Positions 1 through 7,761 of a DNA stretch of 64,000 nt are shown piece by piece (the stretch's first letter is position 1; each line of letters opens with the position of its first letter). The position numbers were made by a program, and so were the translations under genes. The DNA comes from an uncultured Chlorobiota bacterium (GTDB lineage Bacteria; Bacteroidota; Ignavibacteria; UBA10030; UBA6906). Where the stretch lies: NCBI GenBank assembly GCA_900696645.1, contig CAADGV010000012.1:96181-160180 (forward strand). Reading direction: 5' to 3'. The notes under the pieces were generated by a model. The model saw only the letters and a program-made list of their open reading frames with translations, was not told the DNA's origin and searched no databases.

Positions 1-1
1 G

Positions 2-1348
2 TGCAATGTCGCGCAGATCGTCGCGGCAAGGAGATATCTGAAGCCGCTGGTTGTCCTCTCCGCGTGTGCGGGAGTAACGAATGTCCTTATCAAAACGGCA
101 CACGACGCAGCAGCCGGAAACAAGAAGGAGGCAATGAAGGGTTTTGCAGCGTTGCAGGAACGTCACAACACCATTGCCGAAGAACTTCTGGGACCCGAAT
201 CTCATCGCGCAAAGGAAGTGTTCGAATCCGACTTTGCCGAGCTGCGTCAGCTTGTGCACGGACTTTCCATTCTGAACGAACTGACTCCGCGGGCGCTTGA
301 CCAGATTGTGGCGCACGGCGAGCGTTGGTCGTCGCGGCTGCTGTCCCTCTTCCTCCTCCGCGAAAGAATCCCCGCAGAATACGTCGATGCACGAACGGTG
401 ATGATCACAGGGAATGAATTCACGAAAGCTGCTCCGCTGTTCGACATCATTCAAGAGAAGGCGGAGAAGATTCTGCAACCCCTGCTTGATGAAGGAAAGA
501 TTATCGTTACACAGGGCTTCATCGGCGCGACGAAAGAGGGAATCACCACAACAATCGGACGCGGCGGCTCGGACTATTCCGCTTCGATTTTCGGTGCAGT
601 CTCGAATGCAGATGAAATTCAAATCTGGACGGACGTTGACGGCTTCCTGACCGCCGACCCGAAGATCGTCTCGGATGCCCGCAGGATCAAGGAGATGACA
701 TTTACAGAAGCCGCAGAGCTTGCCTACTTTGGCGCAAAAGTACTGCATCCGAGTACGATTCTACCCGCAGTTCAAAAGAGCATCCCCGTTCGGGTGCTGA
801 ATTCTCGTCGGCCGGAGGGAGAAGGAACGCTGATTACCAACACCGCCCCTGCATATCCGGGCTGCGTTGTGAAATCTGTCGCGTACAAAAAGGGGATCAC
901 GGTTATCGGTATTCAGAGCACACGAATGTTGATGGCGCACGGTTTTCTTGCTCGAGTGTTTGAAGTATTCGAGCGCTACAAGAAAAGCGTTGACGTCGTC
1001 GTCACGTCCGAGGTGGGCGTGTCGCTGACGGTTGACACCGAAGCGGATGTCGAGGCAATCGAGGCCGAGCTTGCCCGCTTTGCCGATGTGAAAGTGGAGA
1101 AGAACAAAGTCGTCTTCTGCGTTGTCGGCGAGCGGATGAAGCTGACGAAAGGAGTCGCGGCCCGTGTGTTCCACGCGCTTGCTGAATCCGGCGTTAACGT
1201 CGAGTTGATCTCGCAAGGCGGATCGGAAATCAATCTTACATTCGTTGTTGACGAATCGGACGTGGAGAAAACTGTACGCGCCTTGCACCGGGAGTTCTTC
1301 TCGGATAACTACGACGAAGCCGGATTGGTTGATGAGATACCTGAATAG
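2..1348 (+). CDS. lysC: Aspartate kinase, 5'-truncated by the window edge
   Basis: Phosphorylates aspartate in the first step of lysine/threonine/methionine/diaminopimelate synthesis. The frame is open from base 2, so the true start lies left of the window and an internal ATG at 134 should not be taken as the start. The visible 448 residues include the family motif VVLSACAGVTN near the beginning, the kinase-core segment around GRGGSDYSAS, and the aspartate-site segment WTDVDGFLTADP. The C-terminal third carries two ACT-type regulatory domains (visible in VTSEVGVSLTVD and VFHALAESGVNVELISQGG). Only the first roughly 15-25 residues, including the usual KFGGTS motif, are missing. The serine/glycine-rich second ACT segment is typical of monofunctional, lysine- or threonine-inhibited enzymes; which amino acid inhibits it cannot be read here. 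The gene ends 33 bp from the convergent phosphoesterase gene. Confidence 0.95.
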   Translation, partial: CNVAQIVAARRYLKPLVVLSACAGVTNVLIKTAHDAAAGNKKEAMKGFAALQERHNTIAEELLGPESHRAKEVFESDFAELRQLVHGLSILNELTPRALDQIVAHGERWSSRLLSLFLLRERIPAEYVDARTVMITGNEFTKAAPLFDIIQEKAEKILQPLLDEGKIIVTQGFIGATKEGITTTIGRGGSDYSASIFGAVSNADEIQIWTDVDGFLTADPKIVSDARRIKEMTFTEAAELAYFGAKVLHPSTILPAVQKSIPVRVLNSRRPEGEGTLITNTAPAYPGCVVKSVAYKKGITVIGIQSTRMLMAHGFLARVFEVFERYKKSVDVVVTSEVGVSLTVDTEADVEAIEAELARFADVKVEKNKVVFCVVGERMKLTKGVAARVFHALAESGVNVELISQGGSEINLTFVVDESDVEKTVRALHREFFSDNYDEAGLVDEIPE

Positions 1349-1381
1349 AATACCAGAGCGCAGGGACGCTGCGGTAAGTTG

Positions 1382-2578
1382 TCAGGCCTTTCGCAAAGTA
1401 ACGAGTGTCAGCTCCGGCAACGTCCCCAGCCTGATCGGCGGCCCCCAATAACCGACGCCGCGATTCACATACACCCACATGGTGTCGTGTTTGTGCAGTC
1501 CTTCAATGTAGGGCTGGTTGAGGCGGGCAAGATAGTTGCCGGGAAAATACTGTCCGCCATGCGTATGACCCGACAGTTGCAGATCATACCCGAACTTCGT
1601 CGCTTCGGCAACACTGCGCGGCTGATGCGCAAGAAGAATGCGCGTCACGCCTTCAGGCGCTCCGGCTACCGCAGCCCCCGGATGTGACGCGTGTGCGCTT
1701 CCAAAATCCTTGCCGCCGAAATCCGTAACTCCCGCAAGAACAATCTTCCCTTCTCCCTGTGTAATCACGCGATGTTCGTTATGCAGAACATCGAACCCCA
1801 GTCTGTCCGCCTCGCGCATCCACGCCTCAACCCCCGAATAATACTCGTGGTTGCCCGTTGAGAAATATGTTCCGAACGGCGCTTTCAGTTCTTTGAGCGG
1901 AGCGACATCATCCTTCAACCATGCGACGGAACCATCAACAAGATCGCCGGTAAAGACTATCATGTCGGCTTTTTGTTCAAGAATCTGTCCGGTGATCTGC
2001 TCAACATAATCCCTTTTGATAGTCGGCCCCACGTGCAGATCGGAGAATTGCAGAATGCGGAATCGGTCAAACTCCAGCGGCAAGTTGGCAAGAGGAATAT
2101 CTACCGACTCCACCATGGGACGACGGTGAGCCTGCAGAAATCCGTATCCACTGGCTGCTGCCGCAATACCGATGATGCCGATGTTCGATGCGTGAACGAG
2201 AAATCTCCTGCGGTCGTCGCTTACCGGAATCTCATCACGTCTCCGAGACAGGCTCTTTCCGGCCCTGTTAATGCCCTTGCCGATCAACAGCACAAGATCG
2301 CGCAACACAACAAACGTCAGCACAAGCGTGAAGAATCCCATCACGATGTAGCCGAGATATGAAAAGATATCCAGCGCATTGCTCTGAACGCCGGCAAGGA
2401 AGAAGGCGAACGGTACTTGCGGAATCAGGAACAACAAGACGACCACCACCCAGGCGATTCGAGCCTGTTCACGGGTGAAGTGAGCCGCTTTGATGACTCG
2501 CCTGCCGACATACCAATGGGCAAGTCCGATGACGCCAAACCAGATGGAGAAGAAGATGAGAAATTGGATACGAAACAT
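1382..2578 (-). CDS. Membrane-anchored calcineurin-like metallophosphoesterase (YkuE-like)
   Basis: A 398-residue protein with three hydrophobic segments in the first 100 residues and a C-terminal metallophosphoesterase domain. The family's two-metal motifs appear in order: SDLHVGP (about 180), FTGDLVDG (about 211), GNHEYY (about 242), LLAHQP and GHTHGG (about 337). Between the membrane part and the catalytic part lies RRRFL followed by a hydrophobic Ala/Ile-rich stretch (about residues 123-150). This resembles a Tat signal or a fourth membrane anchor and would place the enzyme on the outer face of the inner membrane. Relatives act on phosphodiesters or lipid phosphates such as UDP-diacylglucosamine-type or undecaprenyl substrates; the substrate here is unknown. 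No clear Shine-Dalgarno precedes the ATG. Confidence 0.85.
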   Translation of the reverse strand: MFRIQFLIFFSIWFGVIGLAHWYVGRRVIKAAHFTREQARIAWVVVVLLFLIPQVPFAFFLAGVQSNALDIFSYLGYIVMGFFTLVLTFVVLRDLVLLIGKGINRAGKSLSRRRDEIPVSDDRRRFLVHASNIGIIGIAAAASGYGFLQAHRRPMVESVDIPLANLPLEFDRFRILQFSDLHVGPTIKRDYVEQITGQILEQKADMIVFTGDLVDGSVAWLKDDVAPLKELKAPFGTYFSTGNHEYYSGVEAWMREADRLGFDVLHNEHRVITQGEGKIVLAGVTDFGGKDFGSAHASHPGAAVAGAPEGVTRILLAHQPRSVAEATKFGYDLQLSGHTHGGQYFPGNYLARLNQPYIEGLHKHDTMWVYVNRGVGYWGPPIRLGTLPELTLVTLRKA

Positions 2579-2652
2579 AGTTGTTCAATACTGATTGTTT
2601 TGGCCGGAACAGACGGACTGCAAGATAGAACGGAGAATTCCAGCGGAGAGTT

Positions 2653-4122
2653 TCATTGATTCGAGCTTCGGTGCATCTCCAAAGCCTTCCGTGCAATACC
2701 ATGTGCCATTCCCCGAAACACCAGACCGTGCAATGGATAGATAGAGTACCAATACAGTAGTCCCCGCAATCCCTTCGGATAGAATCGTGCCGTCTGTGTA
2801 AGAATCGAGCGACAGCCATCTTCGGATTCGACGGTAAATTCCAGCCAGGCGCTTCCCGGCAACTTCATTTGCGCCCGCAGGGTGAGTGAGGTTACCGGTA
2901 CAACAGATTCGACCCGCCAGAAATCGAGCGCGTCACCCGGCACAAGCTCATTGGGATGCCGGCGCCCTCTTCGCAATCCGACACCCCCGATCAGCTTGTC
3001 GATGAACCCGCGAATCCTCCACAGTACGTTTCCGTAGTACCATCCGTTGTTTCCTCCGATGGACATGAACGCACGAAAGACGGAGGCCGCCGGTGCATGA
3101 ACTTCGACTTTCCGGATGTCTGAAAGAAGCTGCATGGTTCCATCGAGCAATCCTTCACCGTAGCCGACAGACGCGTTCGTCCACCGCGTTTCAACAGACG
3201 AATTGTGAACAGCCAGCATGGCGCGCCGGATTGCCTCGTCAAATGGGAGGGGCGAAAAGGGAAACAGCGTATGCGCAAGATCGGATTCGCATACCATTTC
3301 GGATTTTAATCCTTCAATCAGAGGACGGGCAATAGATGCAGGAATCGGCGTGACGAGGTTGATCCATAACGATGATAGTCGAGGGGTCAGAACGGGCACA
3401 ACAAGAATGGCGCGCTTCAATCCGAGCAGTTTCGCGAAGCGCAACATCAGTTCCTTGTATGAGAGAATATCCGGGCCGCCGATGTCTATTACCTTTCCGG
3501 CCGAATCCGGAATGCGCAGGGCGTCAACAAGATAGCGCAAGACATCGCGAATGGCAATCGGTTGTGAACGTGTCGAAACCCACTTTGGAGCTGTCATAAC
3601 AGGCAACCTGTTTACCAACGCGTGCATCATTTCAAACGAGGCACTTCCGGACCCGATGATCATGGCGGCACGAAATTCCGTAACGGGAACAGGTCCTTTT
3701 GCGAGAATTGCTCCGACTTCGTTTCTGCTTCTCAAGTGCGGAGAAAGATCGGATGAGCGGCTTCCCAGTCCGCCCAGATAGATTATCCTCTGAACATGTG
3801 CCGCCGCCGCCGAATCAGCCACATTGTTGGCAGCTTGCCTGTCGTGTTCTTCAAAATCATTGTCGCCGGCTCCCATCGAATGCACCAGATGATACACCGC
3901 ATCGCAGCCACGCATCGCATCTGCAAGCGAACCCCGGTCCAACACATCCCCTCTGACTATCTCTACCTGTTTCCAGCCACGTCCTTGCAACTTCCGCGGA
4001 TCACGCGCAAGGCAGCGGACACGGAAGCCCGCGTCCAACAGAAGGGGAACAAGTCTGCCGCCAATATATCCCGTTGCGCCAAGAACGAGAACCCGTCGTA
4101 TGTCTTGTGAAACTGATTTCAT
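2653..4122 (-). CDS. NAD(P)-binding SDR/epimerase-like protein with C-terminal DUF2867 domain
   Basis: A 489-residue two-domain protein. The N-terminal half is an atypical short-chain dehydrogenase/NmrA-like Rossmann domain with the nucleotide loop GATGYIGG at residues 14-21, followed by RCLARDPRKL, where the basic residues suggest NADP(H). The YHLVHSMG segment resembles complex I NDUFA9-like atypical SDRs. The C-terminal ~155 residues (from VEVHAPAASVFRAFMSIGG) match the START-like DUF2867 arrangement often fused to this SDR type; it ends with hydrophobic, Trp/Tyr-rich sequence. Function is not established for the family; redox chemistry on a lipid or quinone-like ligand is an inference. It is transcribed divergently from the AsmA-like gene across a 142-bp spacer. 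Confidence 0.8.
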   Translation of the reverse strand: MKSVSQDIRRVLVLGATGYIGGRLVPLLLDAGFRVRCLARDPRKLQGRGWKQVEIVRGDVLDRGSLADAMRGCDAVYHLVHSMGAGDNDFEEHDRQAANNVADSAAAAHVQRIIYLGGLGSRSSDLSPHLRSRNEVGAILAKGPVPVTEFRAAMIIGSGSASFEMMHALVNRLPVMTAPKWVSTRSQPIAIRDVLRYLVDALRIPDSAGKVIDIGGPDILSYKELMLRFAKLLGLKRAILVVPVLTPRLSSLWINLVTPIPASIARPLIEGLKSEMVCESDLAHTLFPFSPLPFDEAIRRAMLAVHNSSVETRWTNASVGYGEGLLDGTMQLLSDIRKVEVHAPAASVFRAFMSIGGNNGWYYGNVLWRIRGFIDKLIGGVGLRRGRRHPNELVPGDALDFWRVESVVPVTSLTLRAQMKLPGSAWLEFTVESEDGCRSILTQTARFYPKGLRGLLYWYSIYPLHGLVFRGMAHGIARKALEMHRSSNQ

Positions 4123-4180
4123 AGTATGTTGTTAACACCGGCAGAAGGTAATCGGTTCGGCGGTGCGCATTGCAGTTACA

Positions 4181-4209
4181 TTGCCATTCGGAACGCTTTT
4201 CTCTATATT
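4181..4209 (+). promoter_or_regulatory. Predicted sigma70 promoter for the AsmA-like gene
   Basis: TTGCCA at 4181-4186 and TATATT at 4204-4209 are separated by exactly 17 bp. The predicted transcription start near 4216 gives a leader of about 50 nt before the ATG at 4265. Confidence 0.6.
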
Positions 4210-4264
4210 TTCAATTAGATAAAGAGAGTTGCAGCGTTTGTTACTTAGCGAAGGGAGAAGCGTT

Positions 4265-6769
4265 ATGGCACTTTCAAAGAAAGCAAAAATCTGGATTATT
4301 ATCCTCGGCATTCCGGTTGTGCTGATTCTCGGAGCCGTAGGGGCATTGAAATTCTACTTCACCAGCGAACGACTGAAGGCTCTGCTCATTCCGCAGATCG
4401 AATCGGCAACGGGGCGCCAAGTCGCGATCAGCGATATCAGCCTCAACATATTCCCCGCAATTGCGCTGGACATCCGCGGGCTCACCATTGCCAACAAGGC
4501 GGAATTCTCGGAGAAACCAATGCTGGCACTTGACAGGATGTTGGTTGATGTGAAACTGCGACCCTTGTTCGACAAGCGCGTGGAGATTTCCTCGTTGCTT
4601 CTCGAAAAGCCGAGCTTGATTCTCGAGACAAACGAAGACGGATCCGTGAACTACAGGGAGAAACCCGCGCCGGGTGAGGAAGAACCTGCACCGACGGGCG
4701 AACCTGCAAGCCTGGCAGGAGTTCTGCTTTCCGATCTGCGCATCATCAACGGATACATCGAGTTAGCAGACAGGCGGTATAATTCGCGGCAGGTGTATGG
4801 CGGATTCCATGCACAGGCGAGCGCAGACTTCAACCCTTCCGCCAACATTGCGCGCATCGAATGCAAAGCAGCCATCGATAGCTGGAACTACGGTTCACTC
4901 ACCTCTATGCTGATAACCGATTGGCGCATTACTGCCGATGCGACCCTCCTCGTTGATGTCTCGAAAAACATTCTCACAATCGAAAACGGAAAGGGATTTC
5001 TGAACAGCATTCCGCTTGATGTGTCGGGCACTGTTGATATGATGGACAAGCCGAAGATGGATCTTGCGATCGAAGCAAAGAATGTGAATGTCGCGCAACT
5101 GTTGAATCTCACGCCGAGGGAGTATGTGGAGAAAATCAAGGGTGTGAAAGGAAACGGCGACGTCGAGGCGAAGTTCATCATCAAAGGAATGTACGACAGC
5201 GAAACGCAAACGCTTCCCGACATCACAGGCACCATCAATAGTACAAATGCCTCTATTCAGTATCCCGATCTCCCGAAGCCCATAACGAACATCAATATTG
5301 TTTCGGATGTTGTCAGAACAAAGAATCAGCAGGAATTTCACATCAGGAAACTCTCTGCCAATTTGGGACAGAACCCCATCTCTGCAACTGTTGACATCAT
5401 CAACTTTGACGATCCCTCTCTTATGATGGCAATCAATGCGGCGCTGAACCTTGCCGAAGTGAAAGAGTACTATCCCGTTGAAGCCGGAACAACGCTCAGC
5501 GGTTCTATGAAAGCCAACGTCAACATTGCGGGCAAGATGAGTAACCCGGATGCTATGAAAGCTGCCGGAACCATGGAATTTCACAACGTTACCATTGCCA
5601 CAGCAACAAGCAAGAATCCGGTCAAAGACATGAACGGCACGATCACGTTCAACAACCAGATTCTTGAATCGAAAAGACTATCGATGAATATCGGCAAATC
5701 TGATCTGGCACTGGCATTTACCGTCAGGAATTATCTTTCGATGATGTCGGATAAGAACGATGCGCCGAAGGCAACAGCAAACGTATCGCTGACATCGAAC
5801 CGTCTCTTCACTTCCGACATCATGAGCGATGAAGAAGCGAAGCCGTCGGGCGGCCCTGCCCCACCGAAACAAGCAAAAGCAGCAATGCCTCTTCCAAATG
5901 TTGACATGGAAATAGCGGCGAAGATCGGCACACTGACGATGCAGAAGTTTGAGATGAAGGATGTCCGTGGAACGATGAAAATCGCCAACGGCATCATCAA
6001 CATGCAAAACCTGACTATGAAGATGTTCGACGGCGCGATTGCAAGCAAGGGCACGGTGAACCTGCAGAACCCGCAACGTCCGACATTTAATCTGAATCTT
6101 GACATGAACAGCCTCAACGCAAACTCGGCGTTGTCCTCTTTCACATCGTTCGGCCAGCGATTGTTGGGTGACATGAATATGGATATTCACATCAGCGGAG
6201 CGTTGGACGATACGCTCGGATTGATTCCGTCATCGTTGAATGCAACCGGCAACGTTGGTGTGAACAACGGCAAGTTGCAAGGCGTGAAGGTGAACCAGCA
6301 GATTGCAAGTCTGCTCAACGTTCCGGAGGTTTCTGACTTAAGCTTCAAGGATTGGGTGAATGCTTTCTCCATCAAAGACGGGCGGGTCAACATCCCCGAT
6401 TTGAAAATTGCCGCTCTCGGCGCTGACTATACCATCGCGGGATCGCAAGGGCTGGACGGTTCGATGGATTTCAAGATGGCTTTGCTGCTGTCGGAGGCAA
6501 CTTCGGCAAAGGCGAGTGTCCCCGGCTTTGCGGGCGAAGCGCTCAATGCCCTCAAGGAACCGAACGGCAGACTGAAACTCGACTTCCTCGTCGGCGGATC
6601 AACCGACAATCCCAGAGTTCAGCTTGATACCCAATCGTTGCAAGCCCGCGCCGCCGAGTTTGCAAGATCAAAACTCGACGCGGAGAAACAAAAGCTGCAA
6701 CAGAAGCTTGAAGATGAAGCGAAAAAGAAGGGCGGGGACCTTCTCAAGGATTTGTTCAAGAAGAAATGA
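4265..6769 (+). CDS. AsmA family outer-membrane-biogenesis protein
   Basis: An 834-residue protein with one N-terminal membrane anchor (about residues 6-30) and a long periplasmic beta-rich region. The AsmA N-terminal signature is visible just after the anchor (FTSERLKALLIPQIESATGRQVAISD); the C-terminal AsmA_2-like region includes VNNGKLQGVKVNQQIASLLN. AsmA/TamB-like proteins are thought to form a periplasmic groove that moves phospholipid to the outer membrane, so this protein probably sits in the inner membrane facing the periplasm. The end is lysine-rich and helical. I chose ATG 4265 because AGGGAG lies 7 bp upstream; a TTG 36 bp earlier also keeps the frame but lacks a ribosome-binding site. 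Confidence 0.85.
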   Translation: MALSKKAKIWIIILGIPVVLILGAVGALKFYFTSERLKALLIPQIESATGRQVAISDISLNIFPAIALDIRGLTIANKAEFSEKPMLALDRMLVDVKLRPLFDKRVEISSLLLEKPSLILETNEDGSVNYREKPAPGEEEPAPTGEPASLAGVLLSDLRIINGYIELADRRYNSRQVYGGFHAQASADFNPSANIARIECKAAIDSWNYGSLTSMLITDWRITADATLLVDVSKNILTIENGKGFLNSIPLDVSGTVDMMDKPKMDLAIEAKNVNVAQLLNLTPREYVEKIKGVKGNGDVEAKFIIKGMYDSETQTLPDITGTINSTNASIQYPDLPKPITNINIVSDVVRTKNQQEFHIRKLSANLGQNPISATVDIINFDDPSLMMAINAALNLAEVKEYYPVEAGTTLSGSMKANVNIAGKMSNPDAMKAAGTMEFHNVTIATATSKNPVKDMNGTITFNNQILESKRLSMNIGKSDLALAFTVRNYLSMMSDKNDAPKATANVSLTSNRLFTSDIMSDEEAKPSGGPAPPKQAKAAMPLPNVDMEIAAKIGTLTMQKFEMKDVRGTMKIANGIINMQNLTMKMFDGAIASKGTVNLQNPQRPTFNLNLDMNSLNANSALSSFTSFGQRLLGDMNMDIHISGALDDTLGLIPSSLNATGNVGVNNGKLQGVKVNQQIASLLNVPEVSDLSFKDWVNAFSIKDGRVNIPDLKIAALGADYTIAGSQGLDGSMDFKMALLLSEATSAKASVPGFAGEALNALKEPNGRLKLDFLVGGSTDNPRVQLDTQSLQARAAEFARSKLDAEKQKLQQKLEDEAKKKGGDLLKDLFKKK

Positions 6770-6778
6770 TTCACAACC

Positions 6779-6826
6779 GTAGGGACGTTCTCCAAAGGAG
6801 TCCTTGGGACAATTGAGCGTCCCTAC
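6779..6826. repeat. Short palindromic element between asmA-like gene and rsmA
   Basis: A perfect 9-bp inverted repeat, GTAGGGACG at 6779-6787 and CGTCCCTAC at 6818-6826, encloses a second small inverted repeat (CTCC-AAA-GGAG). The AAAGGAG in the loop could serve as a ribosome-binding site for one of two in-frame TTG codons (6804, 6813). It looks like a REP-type palindrome or a structured leader; it is not followed by a T-run, so it is a poor terminator. Confidence 0.5.
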
Positions 6827-6833
6827 ATACATC

Positions 6834-7628
6834 GTGAAAACCATCCGCCCAAAACAATCCCTCGGTCAGAATTTTCTTCGTGATGAGAATATCGCGCGCA
6901 AGATCGTCGGGTCGATGGAGATTCATCCCAACGACCTCGTCTTGGAAATCGGCCCCGGCGAAGCAGCACTAACCAAACATCTCGCTCAACTCACTGACCG
7001 ATTGATTGTTGTTGATGTCGATCGCCGCGTAATTGAACGCATGCAGGAAATGTACCCGAACGGCGAAGTGGAGGTTCAGCACAGCGATTTCCTTCAGTCT
7101 GATTTTGCGGCAATTCTGCAAGAACGAGATTCGGCCACACTTCGCATCGTCGGCAACATTCCATACAACATCACAAGCCCGATTCTGTTTCATATTCTCG
7201 ACAACCGTTCGCATGTCAGCGATGCGACTCTCATGATACAGAAGGAAGTTGCCAGGCGGCTGGTTGCACAGCCGGGTACTAAAGATTACGGAATTCTTGC
7301 CGTTTCTTGCCAAATCTTTACGGATGTCGGGTTGCTGTTCGACGTCTCGCCCAAATGCTTTTTTCCCTCACCCAAAGTTACATCATCCGTCATACGGATG
7401 AAAATCCTTCCGCAGCCGCGGTATGCGCTGCATGACGAGGCGTTCTTCAGGAGTATGGTTCGGGCGGTGTTCGGCAAACGCCGCAAGACATTGCGCAATT
7501 CATTGAGCTATTTTCTCGACCCTCTCCCTTCCATCCCGGAACGATTCGATTTGTCGAGACGCCCTGAAGACCTGTCGCTGCGCGAGTTGGCGGAGTTGGG
7601 AAACATCCTTGCGACAAAGAGGGCATAG
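6834..7628 (+). CDS. rsmA: 16S rRNA (adenine1518/1519-N6) dimethyltransferase
   Basis: KsgA/RsmA dimethylates two adjacent adenines in helix 45 of 16S rRNA during small-subunit maturation. The protein opens with IRPKQSLGQNFL, the family's N-terminal signature. The SAM-binding motif EIGPGEAALTKHL and the catalytic NIPYNITSPILF motif follow, and a C-terminal helical domain contains FGKRRKTLRNSL. The start is uncertain. GTG 6834 gives the usual short N-terminus before RPK but has no Shine-Dalgarno. In-frame TTG codons at 6804 and 6813 lie near AAAGGAG, but in that case the N-terminus would be encoded by the inverted repeat. I prefer 6834 (264 residues, typical length). Confidence 0.93.
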   Translation: MKTIRPKQSLGQNFLRDENIARKIVGSMEIHPNDLVLEIGPGEAALTKHLAQLTDRLIVVDVDRRVIERMQEMYPNGEVEVQHSDFLQSDFAAILQERDSATLRIVGNIPYNITSPILFHILDNRSHVSDATLMIQKEVARRLVAQPGTKDYGILAVSCQIFTDVGLLFDVSPKCFFPSPKVTSSVIRMKILPQPRYALHDEAFFRSMVRAVFGKRRKTLRNSLSYFLDPLPSIPERFDLSRRPEDLSLRELAELGNILATKRA

Positions 7629-7667
7629 AAGGCAACGTGTCCTGCCTCAATTGCCTGCGTTTCTTGG

Positions 7668-7696
7668 TTGCTTCTCTCTGCTTCATCGGCTATATT
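7668..7696 (+). promoter_or_regulatory. Predicted sigma70 promoter for the secreted metalloprotease
   Basis: TTGCTT at 7668-7673 and TATATT at 7691-7696 with a 17-bp spacer. The leader of about 60 nt contains a small hairpin (CCTGT, loop, ACAGG). Confidence 0.5.
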
Positions 7697-7761
7697 TTTC
7701 AGACATAACCACGCCTGTTTTCGCGACAGGGGATCCATTGACTGTTACAAGGAAAGTCACG

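Noticed and set aside
134-1348. ATG 134 as the start of aspartate kinase
   Set aside because: The frame upstream encodes the conserved VVLSACAGVTN segment, so the gene starts outside the window.
4895-5584. 229-codon antisense frame inside the AsmA-like gene
   Set aside because: It is a shadow of a well-supported gene, with no start signal and His/Cys-rich low-quality sequence.
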